DNA of 64,000 bases, taken from NCBI GenBank assembly GCA_023853785.1, contig JAJIRX010000939.1, positions 1 through 64,000 of the forward strand. The letters are read 5' to 3'. The DNA comes from Psilocybe azurescens (lineage: Eukaryota > Basidiomycota > Agaricomycetes > Agaricales > Agrocybaceae). The notes under the pieces were generated by a model. That model was not told the DNA's origin. It saw only the letters and a list, made by a program, of their open reading frames with translations, and ran no database searches. The position numbers and the translations under genes are program-made. Of this stretch, positions 46,485 through 59,200 are shown in pieces (within the stretch, counting starts at the first letter, position 1; each line of letters starts with the position of its first letter).

Positions 46485-49400
46485 TTAACTATGGTCTAGT
46501 TTGGAAGGTTTTAAAGGTAGAATAGGAATAGTAAAATTTTCAAAAGGCACAAAAGAAAGTCTATTAAAAGTAAGGGCAGAAATCCTTCTAGGTGCTGCCG
46601 GATGTCTGGTATGGAATTCTTTGATCAGTCTAGAGGCCCCTTTGAGATTATCTGCAGGCTCCCAAGTACTTTCTTCATTTGGATAATTTTTCCACTTGAC
46701 CAAATACTGCAGCTTGCCCCTATAAAGTCTACTGTCCTTGATGATTTCAACTTCCCATTCTGGATTATCTCCAGTAATAACAGGAGGAGGTCTAGAAGGA
46801 GGTCTTCTTCCAGAAATGGTATCAGGATGGTAAGGTAGGAGTTTTACAGTGTTAAACACTGGATGGATCTTCATGCTAGGAGGTAGCTTAAGTTCATAAG
46901 CATTTGGGCCAATGATTTTAGTGACTTTATAAGGCCCATATCTCCTATCGTCTAGCTTTTTAGAAGGCCTCTCAGTCTTGAGATCCTTTCCATCAAGCCA
47001 AACTAAATCCCCAACCTTGTATTTAACAGCTATTCCTCTGTTTCTATCATAGAATTTAGCCATATCATCAGCAGCTTTCTTGAGTGCAGATACTGCTTCT
47101 CTTTTGGCTTCCTCCATTTTTTTAACAAAGGTATCAACTGCCTCCATTTTACTATCCCTAAGTGGTTCTGTGCCCATCCTTGGATGTCTGCCATTGTTCA
47201 GCATGAATGGAGTCTGTCTAGTAGAAGCCTGAACTCTGTTATTGTAGGAGAATTCAGCGAGTGACAACCATTCTACCCAATCATCTTGTCTATGGTTTAT
47301 GAAGAGTCTAAGATACTGTTCAATTTCTTGGTTAACTCTTTCAGTCTGACCATCAGTCTGAGGGTGATAGGCTGTGGATGATGCAGTCTGAATACCAAGA
47401 ATTGAGTTAAGCTCTTTCATAAATTTAGAGACAAACTGTGGACCCCTATCACAAGTGATCTTGATAGGTATACCATGGAGCTTCCAGACATAATCTCTGT
47501 ACAACTTAGCAGTGCCTTCAGATGTGACTTGATCTGTGGTGGCAATAATGTGGATCATTTTGCTAAGTCTGTCTACAACGATCATGAGGGCATTATAGCC
47601 TTGGCATTCTGGAAGTCCAGTGATAAAGTCCACAGAGATGTGTTGCCAGATGTCAGCAGGAATTTGGGTAGGAATAAGCTGGCCAACAGGTTTTGCAGGA
47701 AATGTTTTGGTTCTGTTACATCTATCACAGCTTCTGGTGTATGCTGCAATATAATGAGACATTCCTGGCCACCAATAATTTCTAGATACCAGCTCAATAG
47801 TCTTCCATTTTCCTGGATGCCCAGCAATATAGGTGTCATGATGCAGTTCCACAATTTTCCTTCTAAGGTCTTTGTCTTTGGGAACATACACCTTGCCTCT
47901 GAACAATATAAGACCCTGTTCTTCAGACCATTCCTGTCCATCAATCTTCTTGGTGGAAGATTTCTTCAACTCTTCAGCTGCCTTAACCACCTGCTCATCA
48001 AGATCTTTAGATTCTCTAATTTTCTTGAGCAGATCATTTTCTACACCAGTGAAAAGGACCTGGCCCTGTTTGAGAGCCTGGATTTTGAAGTAGTCAGGTT
48101 TAAGGAGGACAATATTTTCATTATCATCACTCCTTTTTTATGATCTGATCTCCTAGACAGAGCATCTGGCTTGAGTGAACTTTTACCAGGCCTATGATGA
48201 AGAGTAAAATCAAATCTGGACAGGAAGAGTGACCATCTGGCTTGCCTTCTACTGAGTTTCTGGGCAACCATAAAGTACTCTAGATTTTTGTGATCTGTCC
48301 AAATCTCAAAGGAATGTTTAGTTCCTTCAAGATAATGTCTCCATTCATCAAGTGCTCTGATAATAGCCAACATCTCTTTGTCATGGATTTCATAATTCCT
48401 TTCTACTTCAGATAGGCTTTTTGACATAAAAGCAACAGGATGCCATTTTCCATCTGATCCTTCCTGAGACAAGACTGCTCCAGTAGCATAATCTGAGCTG
48501 TCTGCTTCAACTTTATATGGTTTGTTGTCATCAGGAAAAATCAAGATGGGGAAGAAGTAACTTTTCCCTTTAATTGGTCAAATGCTTCCTGTTGTTTTGG
48601 AGCCCATTTCCAGACTGTCCCTTTCTTTGTCAATTCATGAAGTGGCTTGGCTATGTTTGCAAAGTCCTGGATGAACCTTCTGTAGAAGTTTACAAATCCC
48701 AAGAATGACTGAACATCCTTGACATTTTCAGGTTCAGGCCATTTAGAAACTCCCTCTACCTTGACAGGATCCATTTCAATCTTGCCTTGTGAAATGATAA
48801 GTCCAAGATATTCAATCTTTTCCTTTTCAAATTCACATTTTTCAGCTTTTAGGTAGAGTTTATTTCTCTGCAGAATTTCCAGGACCTTTTGACTACCTCC
48901 CTATGATGATCAAGAGTCTCAGTAAAAATAAGAATGTCATCCATATAGACAATAACAACATTCCCATCTATGAGCTCAATAAAGATGTCATTCATCATAG
49001 TTTGAAAGGTAGCAGGACTATTGGTCAAACCAAAAACATGACTAGTGGTTCATACAGCCCTCTGTTGGTTCTAAAGGCTGCTTTCCACTCATCTCCTTGC
49101 TTAACTCTGACATTGTTAAACCCCACCTAACATCTAGTTTGGTGAAGTATTTAGCTTTACTGAGTTTACTGATAATGTCAGAAATTAAAGGCAAAGGATA
49201 TGAATTTTTGATGGTCATGTCATTCAGTTTTCTGTAGTCCTGTACTAGCCTAAGAGTGCCATCTTTCTTTTGACAAAGAAAACAGGAGATGCCATGGGTG
49301 ACTTGGAAGGTCTAATCCTTCCAGACTTCAGATTTTCCTCTAAAAAAGCATCAAGTTCTTTTTGCTCATTTGGTGATAGAGGATAAATCTTTGACCTGAA

Positions 49401-50326
49401 AGGTTCAGAACCAGGCTTCAGCTCAATAGCATGATCCCAAGGCTTTCTATCTGGTAGCCTATCAAAAGACTCTTTAGAAAAAACCCCTTTAAATTGGTGA
49501 TAATATTTAGGGACTGATTCTTCAAAAGTCTTCTTTGGGGAGTCATTCTGCTGATGAGATTCTTCTGCTAATTTCTGGGACACAGTAGAAGTGGCATTAA
49601 TAGACTGCTTTTGAGGATGAAGATATGATATAAATATTCTATCCTCAGGCCCTAATTCAGAATCAGGAGTGTCTTCAATTAAATCATCTCCTTCTTCATG
49701 AAATTCAGGCCACTGTCTTCTGTGAATTGCAGCTATTTTTTGCCTTTTCCTTCTGGCTCTCTTGACTTCCATGTGACAATCAGGAGGACATCTAATGAAT
49801 TGGACATCCCCTGTTTTCCAGTCAACATCAGGATTGTGTAGATAAAGCCAAGTATGTCCAATAATTGCAGGTTTATCTCCCAAGTCACAAACAGCAAAGG
49901 TAGCCTTCTCTGTGTGGTTTTTGTATACCATAACCAAGTCCACTTCCTCATGAATAGAGCCACTCTTGTTGAGAGTACCATCAACATTATAGACTGGAAT
50001 GGCTCTAGGAAGTTTCCTTGTATTGAGATTATGGTATTTAACAAACCTGGTGTCCAGAAAAGACCTGTAGCCCCAGAGTCCAGCAAAGCATCTACACTAA
50101 GCCTTTTTCCTGTATCCACTGTTTTCAAAATGACTGACAGATGGGTAGAGGTTTTAGGCCTGTGATTCAAGATATATATTTTATCAGGAATAGAAGAAGA
50201 AGGATTTAAGGAATTTTCAGAAGACATGAGTTGACTTTCAGTATCAGAATTGAATGAGTTGGGATTATCATTTTCAATTTCTAATACAGAAAATTTATTC
50301 TTCCATTGGGACATGTCTTTCACCAA
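46485..50326 (-). CDS. Chromovirus pol: protease, RT, RNase H, integrase, chromodomain (frame breaks)
   Basis: The protease has [10 protein letters not shown] (about 50090). RT includes [14 protein letters not shown], the intact catalytic box YMDD (about 48950), [13 protein letters not shown] and [14 protein letters not shown]. RNase H reads [31 protein letters not shown] and [10 protein letters not shown]. The integrase (47990-46485) is one open frame: zinc finger [11 protein letters not shown] with CDRCNRTK, catalytic [17 protein letters not shown] and [13 protein letters not shown] chromodomain follows: [21 protein letters not shown]. Frame breaks near 49940, 49240 and 48100 split pol. Given the near-identical LTRs, recent mutation or assembly error is more likely than old decay. 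Confidence 0.9.
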
Positions 50327-50334
50327 TGGAGCCT

Positions 50335-51483
50335 CTAAAAATCCTTTTGTGGCTTATCTTCCTTTTGCTGTTCTTCTTTTTCCTTCAAAATCTCCTCCCT
50401 GTAGAAGGCTTTCAGGGCTTCATGGTCCATTGAATTTATGTTGACAGTGGACCTGCAGTTAGCAGCCTTATGACCAGGCTTTCTGCATTTGAAGCATATT
50501 AGAGGCCTGACAGACCTCCAACCTGAATCAACCTCCATGGGGACTACATCTTGTTGCCTTGCATGAACCTGCAGATTGCTTGAAGTGCCTTGGGTGGAAG
50601 TGGAGGAGGAATTAAAAGGGCTAGCTTGGAAGGGCTTGGGTGCTGGTTTAGATGTGGGTGTTGGTGATTGATTGACTGGCCTAGAGAATGGAGAGAGCAA
50701 TTTTTAATGGCTTCTCTCTGTCTCCATTGTCTATCCAGCTTAGTAGCCCAAGAAATCCAGTCCTCCAAAGAGACAGGCATCTGTGGTAGAGAATAGATCT
50801 TGTCCACCAGGGATGAATTGAGTCCCTTTTGAAAAAATTCCACCAAAGCAGCATCATTGTACTTTGTGTCCACTTCCAATTCCCTGAAGCTAGCCACATA
50901 TTCATCAGCTGTATGGTTGGCTTGCTTGAGCTGACTCATTTTGTGTCTAGCTGTAGCTGCAGGGTTTGGGTCTCCAAAAGCTGTCCTAAATCCATACAGA
51001 AAATTTTTCCACTGGATTGTATCTCTGTCCTGATCCTCCATTCTCAAGGTTTGCACCTTAGCCCATTGACCAGCAGTACCTCCTTTCATGAAGGAGAGAG
51101 CACAGACAACTCTGCTAAGGTCATCAGTGATCCCCTTCCATGAAAATATAATAGAAGTTGACTGAGGAAGGTCTCTGCTTTACTGAGTGTACCATCATAT
51201 GGCTCAGGTGGGGCAACCTTGATAATGACTGGGGAGGAGTATCAAAGAGAGAGGACTTGGAAGCTTTGGGAGAGGCAGAGGCCACAGAATGCAGAGGCTC
51301 AGCAGCAGGTGCAGGTGAGGGTGCAGGTTGTTGGTTATTTGTTGGAAGAGGTGGTGGTGGTGGTAAAAAACTTTGGAGGGTGGCAAGCTGCTGCTGAAGC
51401 ATGGCAATCTGCTGCTGGAGCTCCTCATAAGAGGGCTGAGCAGAGGTAGGTAGTGGCAGTGAGGTGGTGTTGGGTGAACCCAT
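50335..51483 (-). CDS. Chromovirus gag with zinc knuckle (frame breaks)
   Basis: Structural protein of the particle. The start MGSPNTTSLPLPTS is followed by a coiled-coil EELQQQIAMLQQQLATLQS and a Pro-rich spacer. The capsid core is spread over frames: PPEPYDGTLSKAETFL, then FMKGGTAGQWAKVQ, KNFLYGFRTAFGDPN and HTADEYVASFRELE. The nucleocapsid has one CCHC knuckle CFKCRKPGHKAANC (about 50495). At least two single-base frame changes (near 51200 and 50700) separate the parts. Confidence 0.85.
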
Positions 51484-51911
51484 AATAAAGGCTCTTCCAG
51501 GTGTGTGTGGGAGAAAGCTATTCTACAAAAGTGCCCTTGAAACTAAACTAAGTATCTAAAAAGATTTAAACTAATGGATACCCAGTTGTCCCTTCTTGCC
51601 TAGGCTTTAACCCCAGAATCACAGGACTGACTACCTGGTATTTTTCTGGTGGACTAAAAGCAAATCCTCTCAGGAAGGAAATGCCCCAACAGTTGGTATC
51701 CCTATCTACTAAGTTCACACACAGCACACACTGGAGAGTGGAATAAATGATTGGAGAGTGGGGAATATGGAAAGGGGTGGTGGATGATAGGTGAAAGGAT
51801 ATTGGTGAAGGTGGATAGAGTGGGAAGAGGTGGAGAAAGAATATAAGATGATAGATGATAAATAGTTGGTGATGGATGGTGGTGGAGTTGCCAAAGGAAG
51901 CTTCAATCTTC

Positions 51912-52374
51912 TGTCAGGGCAACACTAAAATCAGTGTGACAAGGCCACCAACAAAGACAAGCAAGAGATTAAGAGCAGAGGATGAGGAGAGAGCAGAGGA
52001 TAGACTTATGAGGAATCAATGATCTAAAGGTTCACACCAATGATAGTGGAAATCCTAAGAGATTGAAGCTGGGGATCTACCTACAAAACATGCAGTACTT
52101 ATACTACTCTAGAGATGACTGACTAAGTAAGATTCCATGATGAGTAATAAGAAGAACCATGATGAATAATAAAGAAAGCAATTAATAAGTAATGATGAGT
52201 AATAAGGATCATGATGAGTAATGAAAAGGAGTGATGATGGAAACTTCTGGAATGATCAGGATACTGACACAGATAAAAGATAAGATAAAAGATAAAAGAT
52301 AAGATAAAAGATAAAAGATAAGATAAAAGATAATCATGGGATGAAAATAGAAGTAAACAAGAGAAACCCTGACA
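51912..52374 (-). repeat. 5' LTR of the chromovirus (463 bp)
   Basis: Starts TGTCAGGGCAACACTAAAAT and ends GAAACCCTGACA. It is colinear with the LTR at 45411-45949 except for a shorter 19-bp array; the length gap of 76 bp equals exactly four units. Confidence 0.93.
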
Positions 52375-52800
52375 CCCCTCCTCCTTCTTCTGCTGTGGAC
52401 AATAACAAGTCAAATCCGTCTCTAGATGACGATATGGATGAAGTTCAATTTGCAGGAGCTGCTTCAACATCTGACCCACACAACTACAAGCAGGCCATGA
52501 AAAGCAATGATTCTGAGCGATGGAGCTGAAGAAGCACTTGCTGAATACAACACCTTGCTTCAAAACCGCACATGGGACATTGTGGACCTGCCACAAGGTG
52601 AAAAGGCTATTGGCTCTAGCTGGGTGTTTTGCATTAAACACAATTCAGACACCTCCATTGAACGCTACAAGGCCCAAATTGTCGCCCAAGGCTGCTCGCA
52701 ACGTCCCGGACGCAACTATCATGAAGTGCATGCGCCTACACCATGCCCTGCAACGATATCGCACCACATTTGCTATAGCTGCTACTGAGGACCTGGAACT
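52375..52800 (+). pseudogene. Copia A: start of reverse transcriptase, after the chromovirus
   Basis: Continues the plus-strand Copia: PPPSSAVDNNKSNPS and FAGAASTSDPHNYKQAM, then the RT N-terminus ALAEYNTLLQNRTWDIV, SSWVFCIKHNSD and ERYKAQIVAQGCSQRPG, with one frame change near 52515. Reading ends near 52800 at a T-run that begins an inserted LINE tail. The RT palm is missing. Confidence 0.82.
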
Positions 52801-53036
52801 TTTTTTTTATATATTATCAATTTGTATAGTACAAATGCCCGACCAGGTAACTACTAAGAAACCGTTTGCCAAAACTACTAAGAGTCCATTGGAAACACTG
52901 AAGCCTACGATAAATGACCGTGCTGAACACATAACAGGGTGACTGATGTGGGGATATAATGCCAACCTTGATGCAGACTAAGAAGGAGAAGCTTATCTAC
53001 AAAGAACAACCTTGCGGGATATAGGGTAGGAGTGAC
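52801..53036 (-). mobile_element. 5'-truncated LINE B-type copy (3' UTR and poly(A) only)
   Basis: The plus-strand T-run at 52801-52809 is the poly(A) tail of a minus-strand LINE. The next about 220 bp are the inverse complement of the 3' UTR of LINE B (about 60590-60845), for example TGCCCGACCAGGTAACTACT. Differences are scattered. Such severe 5' truncation is normal for target-primed reverse transcription. Confidence 0.8.
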
Positions 53037-53506
53037 TGTTAGAAATAGACAATAATGCACAAATCAGTAGCTATACTGATGAGTAACAATAGAGTCAAAT
53101 CTCAAATGCGCAACAATGACAAGTATGAGTGAAAATAGTAAATTGCTTCTGTAGACTCCAAATCTTGTTCTAGTGTCTTTGTTTCCTCAGACATAGTAGG
53201 AATACTGGTCTTTTACATGGCTAAGTGTCTAAAAATGGCGAGGCGTGACTATAGGTGTCCACAATATTGCGTCAAAACACCAAATCTATAATTATGTGAC
53301 AAATTATATATCACCGGAACTGTCTCAACGAGGGGATTCCGGATCAGTGATCAGAATTTGAATAACTTTACTCTACAAAAAGTTATTAACAGAACAGTGT
53401 GCAAAAACACCAAAAAGAGCAAATTCTAACTAAGTGTCCATTTGTACAAGTCCAAATATCAAGTGTAGAACATTAGAAACAAAGTGTTTAATCACAAAAA
53501 CTAACA
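53037..53506. repeat. Putative solo LTR (470 bp)
   Basis: Begins TGTTAGAAATAGACAATAAT and ends ACTAACA, so it has TG..CA ends with a 6-bp inverted repeat TGTTAG/CTAACA. It contains no coding frame. It lies between a LINE tail and a Copia RNase H fragment. No target duplication was found, so borders may be joined by rearrangement. It does not match the other LTRs here by eye. Confidence 0.4.
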
Positions 53507-54235
53507 CCAACAGCCATAATGGTCACATAACCACCTGTAGAGCATCCGGTGTCTTTGCAATCGCCATGAGACGCATCACAGTAGGTGCTGAACATGTCTA
53601 GACCCAGCTCGCCAGAGTAGTGCAACTTGTGCTCAAGCGTACCCTTCAAATAGCGCAATAGATGTTTGACTGCTGCCCAGTGTTTTAGACCAGGATTGCT
53701 GTTAAAGCATGCAAAATAGGCAACAACATGTGCAATGTCACTGCGGGTCATGGAGGAGAGATACTGAAGCGAACCAATGCAGCTGAGATAGGGAACATTT
53801 TGCATGAATTGTAAATCTTCTGGTGATGAAGTGCCCATTTCCTTGGTGAGAATGGTGCCAGGAATCATAGGAGTCAATACAGGACTGCAATCTGTCATGT
53901 TGTAGCGTTCTAGAATGTCTAGAATGAACTGGCATTGGTGTAGAGCGATTGTGCATGATTTGCAATCTCTGGTGATGCCTACACCAAGCAGAAATTCAGT
54001 CGGACCAAGATCTCTGCATTTGAATGTTAAAGGTGGCGAATTTGGAAACGTGCGAGACAGCTGTGGTCCGAGTTTCGTGGTCACACTGTATCAGACAGAG
54101 TGGCAATGAGGGCCTGAAGTCCAAAGTGAGTAACTGAGTGTATTGAGACTGAACTATGCTCCATCCTTTCTTGTTCCGGTACTGCCACATATCCATCATG
54201 AGAAATTTCTGCTCATCGTTGCAAACGTTCTACAC
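53507..54235 (-). pseudogene. Copia fragment: end of RT and RNase H, with an inserted LTR piece
   Basis: Minus strand 54022-53512 reads FKCRDLGPTEFLLGVGI, SPVLTPMIPG, YLSCIGSLQYLSSMTRSDIA, HLLRYLKGTLEHKLHYSG, YCDASHGDCKDTG and GGYVTIMA: Copia RT C-terminus and RNase H. It is broken where the active-site end of RNase H should come. Directly upstream, 54148-54024 is the 3' part of an LTR like that at 63466-63717. Upstream again, 54235-54149 has Copia-like internal sequence. These could belong to the minus-strand Copia whose gag is at 62090-60869, split by LINE B. Confidence 0.7.
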
Positions 54236-54309
54236 AAAGTTTTACTTGGGTAACCACCCCCAGCATTACCACCATTGGTAGTACTAGCTTGGTTCAACCG
54301 AGCTATGCT

Positions 54310-56191
54310 GCCTAAACAGCAACCCACAAGGCCACTGTCCCCATTTCGGTCAGTGACCTCCTCAGCTAGATCCTCTGCAGCTCAACCTTCGTCGACTGCA
54401 TCCCCGGTCCCTACAGTGGGCGCTCCTGCTGTTTGAGATACCTATAGTCAAGGCCCTGTCCCTGCTTCACGCGGGGCACGCACCACCAACCCAGTCGCTC
54501 TGCCACGTCCTCGAGGCAGTCGTCTCGTCATCGCACTCCCACGGTTACTGCCAGGGACAACACTGCCCAGCCCTCCGATGCTCCCTCACCGGCAAGGACT
54601 GAGGACAAAGATATGGAAGACTCCCCTGCATACCTATCACTCAGTTACGGAGACGCCCGATGTGGTAGAAGATAGCCATAGGATATTGGGAGCACTCAGG
54701 ACAATCGTTGGGTATGTCAATTCATCTAACATCGACCTTCATTTGTCCCCAATGGGGGCATCCCTGGCTCAAGCGTTGGTGGACTTCACCCGCAAGACCT
54801 TCAATGGGGACTTGGGTACCACTCCCACTCCCGATAACATCCTCCCAATCCATGCAGTTGCAGAGATATTTGCTGCAGAAGACGACACTATTCGAAGGCC
54901 ATTGGCCATCGGTCCCACTTCCCCAGACCCCCTTCGCATCTCCTCCCCCCCTGCTTGGTCTGACCATGGCAGGGCTGGCGATGACGACGTTGTCATGACT
55001 CTGGCAGAACCTGTTCGCTCCTCTCGTAGGAGTGCACAGGCCAGGCCTCCTATCAGAGCACAGCAGGATAAAGGGAAAGGGCGGGCTGACAAGCCTCCTC
55101 TTCCTCCCCCCGCTCCCCCTCAACCCCGCCCCACCGGCCAAGAAACTGGTTGTGCCTAATCAGAGGCCTCCTCCAGTGCCTCCCTCTTCTACCCGCCCCA
55201 TGTGGCCAGCCGCACGTTCTTACGCTGAGGCCACTCGCAAGAAGGCGCCGGCTGCCCCCTCCGTCCCGACCCGCCTCCCGCAAGGGTAGGAGGATCCCAG
55301 ACTACACCTCGCATGGCCCATTGAGGCGCCAGCTGCTCATTGATGTGGGGGATCACGCTAAAGATGCTAATCTCACCACCCTCTTCAAGGATTTGTCCTC
55401 GGACATCCTCTCCTGCCAGGGCCTTCATGTTAAGGTCCTCAGTGTTGAAATCGCGTATGATGGGTACGCCCGTACCCACCGACAAAGTCCCTAGTGAGTG
55501 TGACACGGACATCCTCCGTGGTGCGGTTACTACTCATTTCAAGGCCCATTACAAGTTTATGCCATGGGTCAGCATGCCCATGTCCAAATCATTCCTATGA
55601 ATTGTTGACATTCCTCAGTTCCAAGGTACTCATTATGACCTGGACCACCTCACCAAGCGTGAAGAGGTTGCTTTGGCACTCAAAGCCTCTCCCATCTGGT
55701 CTTCATCACACATTCTATCCGGGGGATCCCCGTGTAGTTCGCACTTCCAAGGCAAGCACCACTGCCACTGCTTTCTTTGACATTTGGGACACTGCCTCTG
55801 GTGCCTGCGCCCGCCAGCTTGTCGAGAAACAGTTCAAGTTCAGGGGTCGCCCCCCTCTGGATATGCTCTAGTTCGAAGAGCTCTGGCATCCCCCTCTGCA
55901 CTCGGTGTTGGAAGTGGGCCATCCAGTTGGTCGCTGCCATGCAGCTGCCGCCAAATGTCCACAATGCTCTGGTCCTCACAAGTTGGAGGAGCATTGCGCC
56001 GTTGCAGGCTGCTGCAAAGGCAATCCAAAGGCGGACCCCCTCAGGCACCTATGCCTGGTGGAGAGCCCTGCCCTCACACCCCTCGCTGCCCAAATTGCGG
56101 AAAGAATCACGGTGCCCATGAGCGTGCTTGCGTGTTCTGGAGTCACAGGTTCGACCAGCTTTGGCATGTCGAGAAATATCGTCAGGTATGA
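54310..56191 (+). pseudogene. LINE B ORF1, gag-like (frameshifted)
   Basis: Probable RNA-binding ORF1. It starts ATG at 54310 (MLPKQQPTRPLSP) and meets a stop near 54436. It continues in changed frames: ETPDVVEDSHRILGALRTIV, SPMGASLAQALVDFTRKTF, a Pro/Arg-rich linker, SYAEATRKKAPAAPS, and QLLIDVGDHAKDANLTTLF, an RRM-like or esterase-like strand pattern. The C-terminus has zinc knuckles: GHPVGRCHAAAAKCPQCSGPH, then CPNCGKNHGAHERAC. It ends VEKYRQV at 56191. ORF2 starts 46 bp downstream. Confidence 0.78.
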
Positions 56192-56237
56192 GCGAACTCT
56201 TTCACGCACCGTCAATCCCTAACCAGCAGTCATTAGG

Positions 56238-59200
56238 ATGAGTCAAACCGTCCAGGACCTTCTGGTTAGAATTTTGAGTTTCAATTGCACAAAGTCCAGC
56301 CTAAGCATAGAAACTATACTCAAACATTTTGTATTAGCATATGATATTGTTTTTATCCAAGAACCTCCCTGGAGGTTTGTACGCACTGCACCGTCCACTT
56401 CTCATAAGTCTGGCAATGATGTTATCAGCGCCCCATTGCACCCATCTTGGCTGCCTATGGTACGCAATCCTGAACCCGATACTCGCCCCAAGGGTCATGG
56501 CCTATGTGTCTAACCACTTGAAGGAGTTTTGCCCCTTGATGCGTCAGCGATCTCATTGATCATCGTGATGTGTTAATCCTCAGCCTATTCGCAAACAGAC
56601 AGAGCTATAATTTAATGAATGTCTATTCAGACGAGACCCATACTGCCGCCCTCCTCCTTGCAGAGGAGGCGGCCTCACTCCCTCCCTTCATCTACATGGG
56701 GAGGGACTTCAACATCCACTCCCAGGAATGGGATGGAGGCCATCGTGGCCACCCAGGAGTCGCCACTCAACTCCTCAACACTGCAGCAGAATTAGACTTG
56801 CAATGGGCTCCTTTCATGAACCTGGGGCCAACCTTCTACCCCTGCATCCAAGGCTTTTGCTCAACAGTGATTGACTTGGTATTCGTTCAACTGGACCAGA
56901 CCCTGACAGCGCAGGTCACCCGGGTGCACAACGCTCAGGGCAAGTCGGACCATATTCTGCTTGCCACTACCTTATCGATCTCTGCTGATTCTGGGGCCAC
57001 ACCCCACAGAGCTCTCAATGCCAACAGAGAGGAGCAAATCTGCTTTGTCAGAGTCATCAAAGGGGAGTTCGCCATGAAAGTGGATGAACACACCCCTCTC
57101 AACACACCCCCCTCTCAACACACCCCCCTCTTGACACACACCCCCTCTCAACACACCCCCTCTCAACACACCCCCCTTTCAACACACCCCCCTCTCAACA
57201 CACCCCCCTCTCAACACACCCCCCTCTCAACACACCTGACCAGATTGATTCAGTGGCGCCAAGCTATTACAGATTCATTCTCTGCAGCATGGGAAACCTG
57301 CTCCAGAGAGGTCACTATTACGAGGTGCTCAAAACCGTGGTGGACAGATGAGTGCTCAGTCGCACTTCAGGCTTACCAGGAACATGGTCTCCCGGAGGAC
57401 TGGAAGCTATATCGAAAGGCAGTTAAAAACGCCAAACGGGTGTTCTTTGATTCTAGGATCACAGAAATATCCATCACCAACAAGCGCACTTGGGACCTCA
57501 TGTCTTGGGTCCAACAGCACAAGTTACCACCATGCAAGGCTATTCAATATCAGGGGCAGCCTTGCCATGCCCTTCCTCAGTTGTGGGATGCTCTCCACAA
57601 TATGTACAACTCGGCGTCAGACCATGCATTCGACATCGACATTCTCGACTCCATCCCTGACATGCCTGTTCGGGGATGGGTCCCTTTCTCTGCACTTGAG
57701 ATGCAGGAGGCTTTGGCCTCTTGCTCCAATGTGTCGGACCCAGGGCCAGACCACATCAAGTGGTCTCGTCTCAAGATGTTGATTCAGGGGCCTACCCATG
57801 TTTTCACCGTCTTGCTTGCGCTCGCCAATGCCTGCCTTAGGGTGGGGCACTGGCCTAAGCACTTCAAGGAGTCCATGTCGGTTGTTATCCTGAAACTGAA
57901 CAAGCCCTCCTACTCCGCTCCAAAGGCATTCAGGCCCATTGTGCTACTGAATACCATTGGTAAATTGATTGAGAAAATGCTTTCCAATCGCATTCAGTTC
58001 GACGGTGTCGCCTCAGACGTCTTCCACCCAAATCAGATTGGAGGGATCCGTCAACAATCCACCGAAGATGCTGGCCTTATCCTGACGCACATGGTGCGTG
58101 CTGGGTGGGCCAAGGGACTCAAGACTAGTGTCATTGCCTTTGATGTCGCTCAGTTCTTCCCATCACTCAACCATGAGGTTCTCATGGCTGTCCTCCGGAA
58201 GTTAGGGTTTAGCAACAATGTCATTAAATTCTTCTCCCATTATCTGGTCGGTCACTCTATGCAGTATGCATGGGGAGACTTCATTTCTGACCTTCGCCAG
58301 GCAGATGTAGGAGTGGGACAGGGTGGAGCCCTGTCCCCGGTCCTCTCTGCCCTTTACCTCACCCTCATTATGAGGCTGTTCGAGCTAGATCCACTCACTT
58401 GTTGGTGTTTCCTGCTCTCATATGTCAATGATGGCACTCTGGTGGTGCAATCAAAGTCACTTCTCGATAACTGTTTAGCCCTCAAACGGGCTTATGGTGT
58501 CATCTTCGAACTGTTCAAGAAATTTGGACTCGCACTGGAGCATGACAAGTCTGAAGTTTTCCACTTTGACTGCTCGCACTCCAAAGACAACCCCCTGTCG
58601 ATCTGGGTTATGCTCCGTATACCGGCGTGACCCCTCTCAAACCCAAGCTGTACTGGCAGTACTTGGGTTTCTACTTCAATTGCAAGCTCACCTTTACTGA
58701 GCACGTCCGATACTACTCCACCAAGGCTTTGTCTACCGTTAAGGCGATGAAGATGCTTGGTAGTTCCACTCGAGGTCTGCGCCCGGTCCAGAAGCACGTC
58801 CTCTATCAGCGCCTGTGTACTTCCCATAGTTACGTATGGCTTTCGTCTCTGGTACTTCGCAGCTGCTCGCTGCAAAGGTGCCCTTCATCATCTCTCTACA
58901 ATGCAGTGTTCTGCTGCATTATGGATCACTGGTGCTTTCTGCACCTCTCCAACTGGTGGAGTGGAGGCCCTTGCAGACCTCCCCCTATAAATCTTCTTCT
59001 TCGCCCGTCTGTCCAAGCGTGCAGATTATCGGTTTGCCACTTTGACCCCAACCCACCCTGTGAGAGCTTTCCTCTCTTGCTTTAACTGTGGTACCATAGA
59101 GCTGCACCCTATTCTTTCAATCCAGACCATGTCTGAACCAGAGATTTTCTGCACTAGTGGGACTCTGTTTGAGTCCAACACTAATGTTCTTGCTCTGACA

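Larger units (their letters stand above)
45411..52374 (-). mobile_element. Chromovirus (Ty3/Gypsy with chromodomain), young insertion in Copia A
   Basis: Full LTR retrotransposon read on the minus strand: 5' LTR 52374-51912, gag, protease, RT, RNase H, integrase, chromodomain, an extra ORF, a polypurine stretch (complement of 45950-45966) and 3' LTR 45949-45411. LTR ends are TGTCAG and CTGACA. Flanks GCCCT (45406-45410) and CCCCT (52375-52379) are a near-perfect 5-bp target duplication. Copia A reading continues on both sides. No clear tRNA primer site follows the 5' LTR, so self-priming as in Tf1 is possible but unproven. Confidence 0.93.

Noticed and set aside
53037..53506. This stretch as the 3' LTR of Copia C
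   Set aside because: Its sequence does not match the Copia C 5' LTR at 62489-62862 by eye, so it is kept as a separate putative solo LTR.
57087..57235. CRISPR-like array of short direct repeats
   Set aside because: Repeats are contiguous with no unique spacers, and the genome is eukaryotic. It is a minisatellite inside a LINE ORF.
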